The position numbers were made by a program, and so were the translations under genes. 64,000 nucleotides of DNA from Cheiracanthium punctorium (Eukaryota > Arthropoda > Arachnida > Araneae > Cheiracanthiidae): contig JAWZYV010011608.1 in assembly GCA_038373885.1 (NCBI GenBank), forward strand, positions 558,001-622,000. Direction: 5' to 3'. Below the pieces are notes generated by a model. The model was not told the origin of the DNA, made no database searches, and saw only the letters and a list, made by a program, of their open reading frames with translations. Shown one piece after another: positions 12,150-24,241 of this stretch. Within the stretch, counting starts at the first letter, position 1; every line of letters begins with the position of its first letter.

Positions 12150-13595
12150 TTGGAAAAGCATGCACCTGGCTTCAATTGTGTTCAGTAACGCGGGTTTGTA
12201 AAAATGCTGAGCATGGCGTGAGTTTTACTCTCCCCCATTCCCCACTTATAATTAAATTCGCTTATTATAGCTATCGCACTATATCGTAGTTGCTACAGCA
12301 TGATATTTCTTCGCTCGCACGTGCGATTGGCCAAATGGCCTTCTGAACCGCTCTCTCAGAAAAGACGCGGAGAGAGTTGCGGGAGAAGTAAGGCGCTGCT
12401 GATATCACTCCGTTCGCACATTTTTAGTGTGCCCACGGTCGATTTTTTGCTGTTATCTCTTCCGGATTTTCCCTTGATTTGTTATATTCGGTTAGTTAAT
12501 CCATTTTCTTTCATTTTCTTATTATTCTTTTTATCATTTTTCACAACAGTATTTTTTACGAACTAGTGTAAATAATTAAAATGGGAGTGTTTCCGACCTA
12601 AAGCAAATACATTTTCAATATTATCCTTTGAAAAAAAATTGAAATAAAAAATCAAGACAACACTTTTGCTAAAACTTATATTGATGACGAAATGTAAGAC
12701 CAAAGATGACTTGTTTTCTTTCAGTTGTATACAGTGTTTTCCTTTAACTACTGGAAATGCAACTATATTTTAACTTGCAAGGTGCGTCGCATCTGCATAT
12801 TTAACTTTCGAAATTTATTTTGTGAGCCTCCATTTAAATAACTCACGAGCCGCCACTGCTGGAACAGCAATTCAGTTTGCTAGCACTCTGAGAAATGCTT
12901 ATTCCGCTGACCAAAAAATAACCTACCTAAGGGGAAAAAGCCTAAGGTTGGCTACATATTGCTACGCCACTGCCTTTTATTGCATTAATATGGCACTTGG
13001 CTGAACTTTCTGATTAGCTTAATTTGTTACGGAAAAAAACATTCCTATTATAAATTTACATTGAAGTTACAACTTGAACTTTCAACTTCCCTGTCAAATA
13101 GCTAAAAAAAAAAAAAAAAGGAAACATTCAAAAAAGGAAAGTAATTGATAAGATCTCAGAAACTCATGGGAATATTCTTTCTTTTTTTTAACTCACAAAG
13201 AATGATTGTACCGAAACATTTTATCACTGAAGATGGACATTAAAGAGTTATAAAGGAACGTTTTTATCACGGCTATCTTCAGATGTCTCTCTGCCAGGAG
13301 TAAAGTTTTAGTGCATTTGAAGAATGCAAAACTCTTCTTTTTTTCCCTTCTTCTCAGAATGAGTCTTCCAGACTTTTTGTAAGTCCGTCTCAGTTATCTA
13401 AGGCATGCGAGATAAGTATGTTCAGAGTAGTTTGACATGAAAAATGACTCATTGTGGGTTTTGTCATTGTTCATTAAATATCTGGCGTTTGCACATTTTG
13501 TTTCTGTAACATGTTTGTTTCTTTGTAAACAGAATTGAGTGTGATTTGTAAGTCCCACCTGACAATGTTGCAGTATTTCCAATTTGTGTACGAAG
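12150..13595. other. Intergenic, no gene recognised
   Basis: Contains a GC-richer patch at 12300-12460 with no other copy and a poly-A run near 13104-13120. No coding or RNA gene is supported. Confidence 0.45.
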
Positions 13596-14340
13596 CCCAG
13601 ACAGCACATAAGCTTAAATCAAGCTTGACATTTCTTTGAATTTGACGTATTAATACAAGCTTGACAGTTCAATTCATTTTAAGCTTGCAGCAAGCTTGGA
13701 GATTACAAAAAAAATGAGTCAGCAAATATTTTCCCGCCGAATTTAAGTCATTTGAACTGTCAAGCTTGAATACAACTTGATTACTGCTTGATTTGCACAT
13801 CCACATAATAATTTATCATCAGTCGTAAATGTACTTGATCATAGAATTAAAAAAAAAAGATTCTATATTTCCAAATATTGAAATTCTTCAAAATAAAATA
13901 CAAATGTACTACAAAATTTATTTCAAAATCAGTCGTTTGTCTCGATTTTGGCCAATATTGCCCAACACGAGTGTTGCGATATTGAAAGTTTTAAAACGTG
14001 TGCTGCTTTTAAGTTTATATTTTTGCTTATTTCCCTATTAGTAGAGTCTATAAATCACACATAATATTATTTTAATTTTGATTCATCCCATGGAAAAATA
14101 AAGAGGCAGATCGGCATCGGCCATTACTGATCAATCTCGCAAAAGACGGCGTGACAACCATAACAGTCACTTCAAACTTTAGTCTTATCACCGTGAGTGA
14201 GATTGGCATGGTGGTTAGGACGCTAGCTTCCCACACCTTAGGTCCCGAGATCGATCGCGGATGCTAGACGGGAACAGATTAAAATAACTTGCGAAAAATG
14301 CGTGGAAAAATAAAATATATCGGGCGAGCATTAGGGTTTT
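13596..14340 (+). mobile_element. CAAGCTTG-arm transposon, copy 1 (truncated)
   Basis: The left end CCCAGACAGCACATAAGC matches the left end of copy 2 at 50625. A terminal arm (13596-13790) contains several AAGCTT/CAAGCTTG motifs in both orientations. It is followed by a block shared with copy 2 (from about 13858: TTCTATATTTCCAAATATTG to about 14060) and then a tRNA-like module (14190-14340). The right CAAGCTTG arm is missing, so this copy is truncated. It also lacks the roughly 1.4 kb promoter-containing insert of copy 2. Confidence 0.75.
14190..14340 (+). repeat. tRNA-like module within the CAAGCTTG transposon
   Basis: TGGCATGGTGGTTAGGACGC is A-box-like. The B-box position (GAGATCGATCGC) is degenerate. 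It is followed by GGGAACAGATTAAAAT and GAAAAATGCGTGGAAAAATA, which match the equivalent lines in copy 2 near 52875-52940. It is probably a SINE trapped before the two copies separated. Confidence 0.6.
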
Positions 14341-14718
14341 TGAGAAATGGGACAAAGCTTTACAGCTATTTCGTAAGACGAGATAGGCCTATTATTTCGT
14401 CTCGTGTCCTTCACTGATTTTTGATGTTTGTCGAATTTCAAGCTAGTTCAGAGATTGGAAAATTAGTGAAAAGTTGATAACAGGATTTGGCCCAACTATA
14501 CAGCGCAAGTTAGATGAAAGAGTTTTAAATGTATTGAATTTTTTTCTGTAATGCGGGTTTTTATTTATCAGTTTAGAACGAATTTCGTGGAAACTACTGT
14601 AAAAGTATGCGATTTTATAAACATGACATTAAACCCATTTTAACTAGCATATTCCAAAAGTATATTTGGGATTGGAGGTAAAATTTTAATTTATGCATAC
14701 CTTGTTATGACGAGCACA

Positions 14719-14883
14719 CAGGGGCGTAGCCAAAAATATTTCATGGGGGGGGGGGTTACGACTACTACAACTCATATATATGTATACGTGCGTGTGATAA
14801 TGTAGTGAAGAATATACATTTTGTATGGCAAAAATTTCTCATGGGGGGTTATGACCCTCTAACCCCCCCTTGGCTACGCCCCT
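14719..14883. mobile_element. hAT MITE, GTAGCC family, copy 1
   Basis: Terminal inverted repeats CAGGGGCGTAGCC and GGCTACGCCCCT bound about 165 bp. The flanking direct repeat is ACGAGCAC (14710-14717 and 14884-14891), the 8-bp duplication of hAT transposition. The G-run next to the left end and the C-run next to the right end are typical of the family. No coding capacity. Confidence 0.85.
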
Positions 14884-14891
14884 ACGAGCAC

Positions 14892-14928
<37 letters not shown>
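14892..14928. repeat. AAT microsatellite
   Basis: About twelve tandem AAT units directly beside the hAT MITE. Confidence 0.95.
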
Positions 14929-14929
<1 letters not shown>

Positions 14930-14931
<2 letters not shown>

Positions 14932-16580
14932 TAGTAGAATCTCCCTATAATGAACTAGCAAACTAGCTTGATTCCAGCTGAAAAACTCGCTATTGTGAAA
15001 ACTTGGTTGTACAGAGATGAGAGATTTTTGCAGACATTTAAATAAAAATTACAAATTTTTAGTAAATTCGACAAAATCAAGTCTTTAATTATGTTTTTTA
15101 ATTAAAAATAGATTATTGTAAATAAACTTAAATTATTTTTTACTACTTTTTAATGTATTTAGGGACATTGGAACGTATATGTCATTTTTATGTGTGTCAT
15201 TTTGTCTTGCCAAAACTACAGAAACTAATAATACGAAATTCCACATGTATATGAATTTTTCAACACGGATGCTATATTATAGTGAGCATTTTTCAAAATT
15301 CATAAACTAGGAGGATTAGTGGGCGAAAACATTCTTTTCACATGCTCCTTGCGTTCTCAAAGTTAAAAAGCGATAGCCATAAAATTCTAGCTGTAAAATA
15401 AAACTCTCACGAATATTTAAAAATTAATTTCAGGACACTCTGAAATTCGTCCTCCAAGAAGGATAGACTGTGAAAAAAGGGAGAAGTTGGCCATATTTAT
15501 AAAATTCCTGTTTTAAAATATAATAAATATAAATCCTATAATATAAGCTCATCTTGTCTGTATTTAAAAACTCATGTCAAATTTATTAGTTAAAAGTTAA
15601 TGTAAAAAACCAACATTACTATAAATGAAATGTTGATAAGTAAGAACAATTCACCAACTAAGAGAATAGAATAGTTAATAGTACTTGCATTCCGTTATTT
15701 TATGTCGCTTTGCAATTCCGCGACGTTAACCATTCATAAAAAAAAAAAAAAAAAACTCATATTTTAAAATTGCACTGAAAAAGGCACATTTTCTTCCATT
15801 TGTAAACCTCTTTTAGTGGTTTCGAAAGAGGTAGCATCCCATATGTTGTGTTGTGGTTTTGGCTCTTGCACGTCTTCATTCTCGGAAACACTGTTACTTT
15901 TTTGTCCTTCATTTTTGTCTATTATACTCTAACAGAAAAAATAAGGTTGAAAAAAAAAATTGATTTATAGGGAGAGGGACACTTCTTTATACCTAGAATA
16001 TCTTTAATGCTGCTAAAGTTTTAGGTTTGGGCTTCCATTAAAAATTTCGTTATATAGGGAGAAATTCTTTACTGAGGGACTTCGTTAAAAGTGAGACTAA
16101 GTACACATCACTAACACTTATAAATATTTTGACAATCGATACATATTTACCCCTTCGCGGTCGTATCGTATGTATACTGTAAGCCACCAAAGCTTTTGTA
16201 CCGTTCCAGCCATGTATCTGCTCTGTTCTCAGCCACCTTAGCAAAGAACCATACTGATCTCTTTATATTAATTTTATATTATTCTTTATTTTAAGATATA
16301 CCAGTTTACACTTCCTATTAAAGAGCATAAAGTACTAAGGAAACTGTTCACGAAGCAATACTGTTATTTTTCAAATTAAAGTGGTTAAGTTCTTATGAAG
16401 AATTTTTCTATTTTGATAAAGGTAGTTTCATGTAAATGGATATTTTATTCACTGTTCAAAAAGAAAAGGTTGAGCACAATTTCGGTCTAGACTCGTTCAA
16501 ATGAATGCAGAGCACTAGACTTCGGAGTCGGCCATTTTGAATTGGTGTGGAGGCCTTCATTATCGGAGGTGACGGTTAAG
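14930..16580. other. Intergenic, no gene recognised
   Basis: AT-rich with a poly-A run near 15740-15754. No bounded repeat or gene was found. Confidence 0.5.
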
Positions 16581-16588
16581 GTAGCTAG

Positions 16589-16949
16589 TAGAGATGAAAC
16601 GGGCTCAGCTCGAGTCCGAAAGCCCGAGAAATGTCTCCTTTATGGAACATGGTCTTTGTAAACTGATTTTAAAAAGTGATACGTAAGAAAAAGTAAACTA
16701 ATTATTATTATTTGATAAACTTGAACATAAAGAAAGTGGATTAGTATAAGAGTTTAGTATTATATTTGTCTTTAATTTGTATGAACGGCAAAATTTATGA
16801 TATTCTATCAATGAAGTAATTGACTTTTATCTACCAATTAGTTGAATTTTCGGGCTCGTGCTCGGACTCCGATTTAAATATTAAAACTGGGGCTCGATTT
16901 AAAAATCCTCGAACTCGCGCTTTAAAAAATGAGCCCGAACTCATCTCTA
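16589..16949. mobile_element. hAT-like element with TAGAGATGA ends
   Basis: The left end TAGAGATGAAACGGGCTC and the right end (read inverted) TAGAGATGAGTTCGGGCTC are terminal inverted repeats of about 19 bp. Subterminal GGGCTCG/CGAGCCC motifs add symmetry. The flanks GTAGCTAG and GTAGCAGA match at only five of eight positions, so the 8-bp duplication is weak. It is 361 bp long and non-coding. Confidence 0.65.
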
Positions 16950-16957
16950 GTAGCAGA

Positions 16958-18300
16958 TTAATTGAAATCACGAGATTAATTGAAATCATTTAAGCCCAGT
17001 CCAACTTGCTGGGACATGATAAAGAAAGAAAGCAAGAAAGAAATGTAGCAAGGAAGATAAAGGAAAGGTGCGAAAGATCATATACTATACGAGAAGAGCC
17101 CTGCATGCATCTCGATCGCGTATGCAATTCCCATTCATGCTATTTTCTGGAAGATGGAACACATTTTTGTTCACGCACCTGCAAAAATCATGAATATTTA
17201 CGAGCTGAAGGATGCTAAATGAGAGAACGGGGTTGAATAATCCTGATGGACGTTTCATTACTTGCAGAAGCGATGCACAAAAGGCCTGCGCACCTACCTC
17301 GTTGAATAATAAACACCGTGGAAGGTAAATTAAAAAAACTTTTATGGAAATATAATTAGGTATTAATAATAACTGGCGATATCCGCGGGCGCTGCCCTGC
17401 TAATCGCGTGAAAGATTTTTGCGAAAGTTGTTCGACCCATTATTGCGTTTGTGTTTTTGCTAAAGGATGTAAATATAAACTGGGGTTGGAATTTTACTTT
17501 TCCGAAGTTTTGTTTACTTTTTAGCGTTTATTAAGAATTAAAGATCACACATATTGAATATTATTGCATACAAATGCTTAATTCTATTGTGATATTATGC
17601 ATAATAGTTTCTTTGGAAAATATACTAAAAGATACGATAAATTTTTTCTTCCAAAAGTACTGTTGATACAAGAACTCAAATAATTCGCCGTAGAAAAAGG
17701 AATATAATAAAATAAAAATAGACGGTACATATTGGAATAAAAATAAATACTGGTTTTTTTTTTTGGAAATTGGTAGTATTTAGTGCATTGCATTCATATT
17801 CTTAATAAAACTGTGCACAATATCTTTTTACAGCGTACTAACAGGATAATAAATCGAAAATTAATAACTTTTTATAACTAACATAAACAGAAGAAAAGCT
17901 GGTGTTAATATCAGCAACGGATTAATACAATTTTGTAGGTGAGGGTGGTTAGTTGGAAGATTCACATTCGCACCCAATCTATGGAAGTAAAATAGGATCT
18001 TTTACATTAATTTATTTTTTTCTCGGGCGGAGTGGTCGGCCCTGCAACCCCCTTTAATCCGTCCTTGGTCAATACAATTCTTTCTTCTCTTAAATGGTTA
18101 TGCTTGTTTAAGCATACTTATTCATTTTTAATTTGCTCTTAAATCTTTTCTTCAGCGTTATTTAGGCTTTCAGGATAGTAACATAAGTTCTAATGATATG
18201 AACTAGGCCTATTCTATGAAGAGTTCCATCCACTGCTGTTGATTAGATATTTCTTACTACGCTTACACCGTTCAAACTCGAATTACAGAAAAAAAAATCG
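16958..18300. other. Intergenic; short cysteine-containing frame not credited
   Basis: A 70-codon frame at 17006-17218 encodes six cysteines in its C-terminal half. It begins with a charged stretch instead of a signal peptide and shows no family pattern I recognise. I treat it as chance. The rest is AT-rich, with nothing supported. Confidence 0.4.
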
Positions 18301-18308
18301 ATCTTGAG

Positions 18309-18478
18309 CAAAAGCGGATCCAGAGGGAGGGCGCAGGGGGCTCGCGCCCCCTCCGAGAAAAATATATTTGCTCTAGATAAATGGGGCTTTCATCCATATT
18401 AAGTGGGCTTTACACTACTTAAAAGAGTATTCACGATTTGCACCCTCTGCGAAAAATGTTTCTGGATCCCCGCCCTTG
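18309..18478. mobile_element. hAT MITE, GGATCC family, copy 1
   Basis: The left end contains AGCGGATCCAGA and the right end TCTGGATCCCCGCCCTTG. The flanks ATCTTGAG (18301-18308) and ATCTTCAG (18479-18486) differ at one position, fitting a hAT 8-bp duplication. A second, better preserved copy lies at 55376-55634. Confidence 0.7.
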
Positions 18479-18489
18479 ATCTTCAGGCA

Positions 18490-20390
18490 GCTTTCGGACA
18501 AAATTTTGATTTCTTTTAGAATATTATCTTAAAATATTTGAAACGTAGTGAAATGTTTGAAAACTGCATTTTTCAAAATAGTATTTGTAATATGATGTCA
18601 AGTTTCTTGCAGACATCAGCCAAACCGAACTTCACTTAACATTAGATAGTTCATCAAAGTTTTCTCCAGCTACTGTACAACATGCCTATCGAGCACTACA
18701 CTTCCTAGGATATTTGGCTGCATTCCTGCACTGTAGTGCTCTTAACCGTTGTCAGAAAGGGTTTGGCTAGGGAAAAAAATAGCAAAAGTTAAATTAGTTG
18801 ATAAAGTAAGTAAAATATACTTTATTTGATTGTCAAATGGTGAATAACAAATTTTGAAGGCTTGACTCGCTTGAAATGAAAATAGGAAATTATATTTCAT
18901 AAATAAATTAAGATTAGCATGTGAACATGCGTTAAATAAGACGATTGTTTATTCAAAAGAACAAAGTAAATAAATATTTTGACTCGAACTCTGAAAATAA
19001 AGTAATGAATAGAAAATGGAAACATTCCGAATTCAAAACAAAATAAAGTTAAGACAAAAGTAGTGAAATGAAATTTGAATGCAAAGTTTTGTGACAAGGA
19101 GATGTGTTTCCACGGTATCGTTTTAAGTTTGTTGTCCAGATGGTGCACGTCTCTTAACTTTAACCGTGACCGGGGCAAACGGACATCACCTCGAAGGAAC
19201 TAAGTAACCCTTTTAATTTTCTCAGTTTATAACCATCTTCCGGAATTATATTTCTCTTGCCGATTTCGATCGCGTGACGTCCAGCGATTCGACAACAACA
19301 AAGCTGCCACCGGGGAGGACGAAAAACAATTGAAAGGCTCCGGAAAACAAATGCGTCTGCCATGTGGGGATTGTTAATGAAGTCATTTCATTCACGTTCT
19401 GGCAATGGTTATAAGATACAGTAGAGAGAAGAAAACAGAGCACATTGGGGGAGGGGGGGATATTTTTGTTTGTATTCGACAAAAAGGTCACGCGATACGG
19501 CATTTGCACAAAGGTTTGATGCGCGTCTACTGAACACAAAATAGAACCTGTTGTTTATTCGGAATTTGTTTTGGGACTTAGCCAAGTTCCGTAAAAAAGC
19601 ATGCCAAGTAATGGAGGGTATAGATTTTTAGAAATTGTCCCCGGAGATCAGTAAACTTCAAAGGCGAGAATTTAGTTGGTGTGGCGAGAGTACCTTGGCA
19701 ACAAAAATGAAATTATTTTGAGCAAGCGCAGGCAAACAAATAAATAAAACAGATAGGCTCCTAATTTGTATTACTGTACTGCTACCGAGATTTAGATTTA
19801 TTGGCCTATGGTAAGTAGTTTTATTTACAACACACTTACGAAATTAGTTCAGACGAGTTCATACTTTTGGCATAACACACAATAAACATTTGCAAATTGT
19901 AATACGATGTTACTGTCCAGTCTACATTTAATTTTAATTTTAAGAATGAAGCTTCTCTAGTACTATGCAGAAAGAGCAAATCAGAGTTTACAAAGATGGT
20001 CTTTGTGTTTATCGATAGTAAATTATCATAAAATAGATTGCCTTTATTTTATGAGAATTTACGATCGACATGTGCTCAACCTATCAAAAATTTTTAATTT
20101 ATATCGCGAAATTTCAATGGGTTGCAATTTTTTTCACATAAACGGAATTTGATTCTATATCGATAATCTGTCGTAGATATTAAGTACATTAATAAAATGT
20201 ATGCGCATCTCTCAATATTTTTTTTCACACTTGATAAGAAATTAACAATTGTTTATTCTGTAATTATTACATTTTGAATTCAAAATTTGATTAGTAAATT
20301 CCTCTCAGCTGTTCACCTAAACGAAATGTGTTCCATCATCTGGAATTATACGTCGGAACTAAGGAAAATACGTTTGAACCTTTCCAATGA
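18490..20390. other. Intergenic; GC-richer patch at 19140-19350
   Basis: The patch at 19140-19350 contains an open minus-strand stretch of about 67 codons without recognisable motifs. It could be conserved non-coding DNA or a remote exon. The rest is AT-rich. Confidence 0.35.
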
Positions 20391-20393
20391 TCC

Positions 20394-20830
20394 AGTAGCG
20401 TATGCAGGTTTCCCTTTCGAGGGGGGGCCGGACTGGTGTTTTAAACATTTTGTTATTAGAGTTAATATAAATGTTCTGAAATGTTCTGCTGATTTTTAAT
20501 ATTCGTTTACATTTTTCGGAGGGGGCCCGGTGGCCTCGGTCGAAAGTTAAATACGGATCGCGATGTTATCCGAATTCCCATACAAAACGATACCTCTGGG
20601 GGTGGCAAAACCAAGCCTTGGGGTCTTCTGCTTGGTGTTTGCTTCAAAATTAGCATCGCTTACGATCGGCAGTGCTGTCCTCTATCGTCTCCTGAATGAA
20701 GTAGAAATGAAGTCTTTAGGAGTTCGTGGTAGAAATTAACACTCTTGGCAGGTACCGCCGCTATCGATCTAATCTGGTTTTAGGATTGGTTCAAAATGCT
20801 GTAAAGCAGAATTGCCGCCCCCATAATCCA
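20394..20830. repeat. Degenerate repeats, one related to the 5S-like SINE
   Basis: CAGTAGCGTATGCAGG at 20394 looks like a hAT terminus without a visible partner. From about 20575, CGATACCTCTGGGGGTG and, further on, TTGGTTCAAAATGCTG echo the body of the 5S-like SINE. The match is patchy, so this may be a diverged SINE or a shared 3' region of a LINE. Confidence 0.4.
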
Positions 20831-21013
20831 TGAAAACAAGACAGACAGGGGCAAAGGGACACTCTACTGGAGAATTCTACCACTTTTTAAAGACCACTTG
20901 GGATCCAAGGACAAAAGATTTATGCTTTAAACCGAAAACCCCGACCCTCACACAATGAAGCGAGGGCGTTTCTGCCTGTATCTCTCCCAATACATTGATT
21001 ACCCTGTTCGGCG

Positions 21014-21040
21014 GCAAAAAAAAAAAAAAAAAAAAAAAAC
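21014..21040. repeat. Poly-A run
   Basis: An uninterrupted A run of roughly 24 bases, possibly an old retroposon tail, although no element body could be assigned. Confidence 0.9.
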
Positions 21041-21080
21041 GCTGTCCTGAGTGTCGGCCTTGAGCTCCGACCCTACCTGC

Positions 21081-21245
21081 CAGTGGCGTAGCCAGAAATT
21101 TTCATGCGGCGGGTTATGAGTACTGCAACTCACATATATGTATACGTATGTGTGATAAGGGAATGAAGAATATACATTTCATATGGCAAAAAATTCCTCA
21201 CGGGGGGGTGTGACCCTCCTATCCCCCTCCTTGGCTATGCCACTG
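21081..21245. mobile_element. hAT MITE, GTAGCC family, copy 2
   Basis: Ends CAGTGGCGTAGCCAG and TGGCTATGCCACTG. The flanks CTACCTGC (21073-21080) and CTACTTGC (21246-21253) match at seven of eight positions. The internal block around CTCACATATATGTATACGTA is shared with copies at 14719 and 36921. Confidence 0.88.
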
Positions 21246-21494
21246 CTACTTGCCATGCATTTTTGTCACATGCCAGGACACAGGAATGTCCTCTCTATCA
21301 GTTACTATTCTTAACTCTATGCTAGATACACCACTACCTTTAGGGGGAGCTTCAGCCCGTATAGTCCCCTCCCCTGCACGAGGGTGTCAATGTAACTCGC
21401 AATTCGAGTTATTGTGAACCAGCACGCCGTTCAATACAATCATTCTCGCACAAAAATAATGGGAACACATCCCCCAGATCGAACAGTCGAACGA

Positions 21495-21512
21495 CCCCCC
21501 CCCCCCCCCCAC
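21495..21512. repeat. Poly-C run
   Basis: A homopolymer of about 16 C residues interrupting otherwise mixed sequence. Confidence 0.9.
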
Positions 21513-21539
21513 CAAGATCCGTTAGGCGACCGTCCACGT

Positions 21540-22370
21540 GCGTTCACCTTCAGCGAATGTTGAACCTCGGCCCGCGGAAACGATTCTTTTGCGGAAGGAG
21601 AGAGGTAAAGAAAAAGCAAGAAAGGAGAGAGTGAAAACTCTTTTTCAGAGCACCCAAACCTATTCTTAGAAAGAAAAAAAAAAAAAAAAAAAAAGAAAAA
21701 GAAACAAAAGGGCGCAAAATGGCCACCTTAAATTGCTCGTGAGATTGAGCAATTCATTGAATTCTCCACCTCCTCTGATGCAGATGGAGAACAGAGATGA
21801 ATGGGCCCTTGAACCCGTTCTTTTTTGGGGGCCCCCGGAACCGGTCCTCGCTGGCCAAGGGTCGGTGGTGTTGCCGTCTGTGCATCACTCCGCGCATTTG
21901 GTGCGGGTATTCGAAAAAAGAATTTTTTTTATTCTTTTAATATCCGCTTCTTATATCGAGATTTGCGAGGACCTATCGAGCACGACCTTGGCGTTACGAG
22001 CTTGAACTCTCGGAATAAGCTAGGCTTTAATGTTTGGATGTGTCGCGGTGAAATCTTTCTTTCTTTTATTTTTTTTGTAATTCTTTGTTGGAATTCGCCA
22101 CAACAAAGACAATCTTCATTGGCAAATTCGTGATTTCTTTTTTTCCCCCTTTCTTTTCGGGTTTTTGTTTTCCGTGATTTATCGTTACCCAGAAGAACCT
22201 CTTGACATCAGAATGGTATAACGTAGCATTAGAGGACATTTCATTCAGATTATGGGGATTCGAAGAAAAGGAACTGGAAAATTCGTCATTTCTCCTTCCT
22301 GAAATGTTATTGCTTTGTGTATCTTGAACATGCAGCCCTCTATACTTGTGTTTCCTTGAAAATGTTCTTT
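21540..22370. other. Non-coding, GC-richer than average
   Basis: No second copy in the window, no terminal repeats and no recognisable exon. Less AT-rich than its surroundings, with a poly-A run near 21670-21692. A candidate for conserved regulatory DNA, unproven from one genome. Confidence 0.3.
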
Positions 22371-22375
22371 CTTAA

Positions 22376-22808
22376 CCCTTTAACGCGCAGTGTTCCCGCT
22401 CTGGGAGGAGCACCAAACTCTGACGTTTTGACTGTTGCCAGTCACGAAGAATAGATTGGATTTCTATAAAAATAGTTGCGGGTGACAAAGCTCCACGAGA
22501 ATGCTTTTCTATTTAGCACGTCATTTCCCGTAAAAAAAATGGTCACGATTATTTTTAACAGCACTGACATCTTCTGAAAAAAGGTCAGCCGTTGCCATCG
22601 CTCGACTTAACTACCAGCAAGATGGCGGACGATCGAAACGTTCATCGCGTGCAACAGATCTAGAGACCCTTTTTTGACGACAGCTGGCTGTGCGGCACAG
22701 CCAGCTGTCTCCATCTTGCTGCAGTCCGTCATCTTGCTGGTAGTTAAGTCGAGCGATGGCAACGGCTGCCTTTTTTTCAGCATTGGGAAAGGATTGCGCC
22801 TCAAAGGG
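22376..22808. mobile_element. piggyBac-like hairpin MITE, copy 1
   Basis: The element is flanked by TTAA on both sides (22372-22375, 22809-22812). It begins CCCTTTAACGCGCAGTG and ends CGCCTCAAAGGG. Its right half is a large palindrome: AGCCGTTGCCATCGCTCGAC and its inverse enclose AGCTGGCTGTG / CACAGCCAGCT. TTAA specificity and CCCTTT ends fit piggyBac-type transposition. 433 bp, no transposase. Confidence 0.8.
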
Positions 22809-22829
22809 TTAAATAATGTTAGCCTCACC

Positions 22830-23040
22830 ATGACACAATGATTATGCCACTGAAAATGGTAGACGGTCGTAGTATGAAGGTCCCGGGTTCGGGACCTATC
22901 GCGTGGTTGTCGATCTAATGGTCTGGAGTTTTGGTAGGCTTTCTCCAGATGTCACGTGAATACGCGTTAGAACCACTTAGAAAGTCCTCATACCAAGGCA
23001 CCTCTCATCCTTGGCAGATCGCCCTAGCGTAGCGTTGCTA
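22830..23040 (+). mobile_element. tRNA-derived SINE with conserved core, copy 1
   Basis: The head contains GGTCCCGGGTTCGGGACC, a B-box region. The core GATCTAATGGTCTGGAGTTT, CTCCAGATGT and GAATACGCGTTAGAACC is shared with three minus-strand copies at 58.8, 60.5 and 61.0 kb. It lies 20 bp beyond the piggyBac-like MITE. The 5' A-box half is degraded. Confidence 0.75.
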
Positions 23041-23044
23041 TAAT

Positions 23045-23850
23045 CACACAAGCATCTTAAATAATATTAATGACACGAATAATAAATTTAAGTTCCTGAA
23101 TTATGCATGTCGGTATATCATATTCTTTGCTTACATGTAAGCGAATGCTTAAAATTCATGCAAATAAATGCAAGTATAATGTTTAATATATTATTATACG
23201 TTTTTGTGATTGCGTGCTTATTAATACTTATGTAGATTATGTAGTAATTTTAAATACATCGGGATTTTAAATCGGACCACGACTTAAACTCCAAATTAAT
23301 TGGGAAAGAATAATTCAACAACATATAAATAATCAATTGAAGAAATCATTTAGGATAATCATTCAAAAATATAATTGCTTAAATTAATGCAAAAGATTAC
23401 CCAATCGTCATTAATTATTAAGTATGCGTATAACCCAGAACATAATAAATTCAATAAAAAGAATTAATAATTATTTTGCACATTTTAGAGAACATTAATA
23501 ACTGTGACCATTATTTTTGAATTATAAAAAATTAAACATCACAGTTTCTTTAAAATTTTCATCTTTAGGAAAACGCAATGAATGAATAAGATATTTGTGC
23601 ATATTTAAAAAACAAAAGCTAAAGTTCAATAATTTTTTAACACTTTGAATAACTGCTGAGATAATCTATCAACAATTGTAATTCTTTAAAAATCAATTGC
23701 AGTTTTAGTGATAATTATTGAGGAAACGTAATCAATCACTAAGCATATCTAATGCAACAAAATTCTCCGAATCTATTGTTTTTCTGTAATTCTTCACAAA
23801 CGGAATAACTATAAATCAAATTTATCTTCACATACAAATCATGTAAATCA
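23045..23850. other. Very AT-rich intergenic stretch
   Basis: No gene, repeat boundary or RNA structure recognised. Confidence 0.6.
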
Positions 23851-23867
23851 TTGATTCACATACAAAT

Positions 23868-24241
23868 AAGTCTCGCAGTCTCCTAGTCACTATAGACTCT
23901 GTTCCCGTAAAAATACAGAAAGTGAAGCAGCACCGTCTTGTCCAGTGCTTGGGAGGATGAACTCCACTCTCGGCTGGACTGCTGTGGGAACATGTACGCT
24001 AATGGGAGCTGGTGCACATAAAATCTGTGGCTCCAATGTCCTTAATGTTCAACCGATACCTCTGGGGGTGCCAATTTCAGGTGCTAGGGCTCTTATCTGG
24101 AACTGGTCCAAAATTAGGAGACCCCGCGATAAGTCGGTCTTTCTCCTACTGGGGCTCACGGAATGGAAGCCGCTCTCTTTCGACGATTGCCGTCCTACAT
24201 GGAGGATCTGGCACCGCCAGAGGGCATTAGTGACGACAAAA
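23868..24241 (+). mobile_element. SINE with 5S-like head, copy 2
   Basis: Flanked by ACATACAAAT (23858-23867 and 24242-24251). The 5' end GTCTCGCAGT aligns with GTCCCGCAGT of copy 1. AGTGAAGCAGCACC and CCAGTGCTTGGGAGG follow in the same order. The 3' end GCCAGAGGGCATTAG is shared, with a degraded A/C-rich tail. The flanking repeat supports retroposition. Confidence 0.8.

Noticed and set aside
17006..17218. 70-codon frame with six cysteines, possibly a secreted cysteine-rich peptide
   Set aside because: It lacks a signal peptide and a recognised cysteine pattern and has no neighbouring exon. Likely chance.
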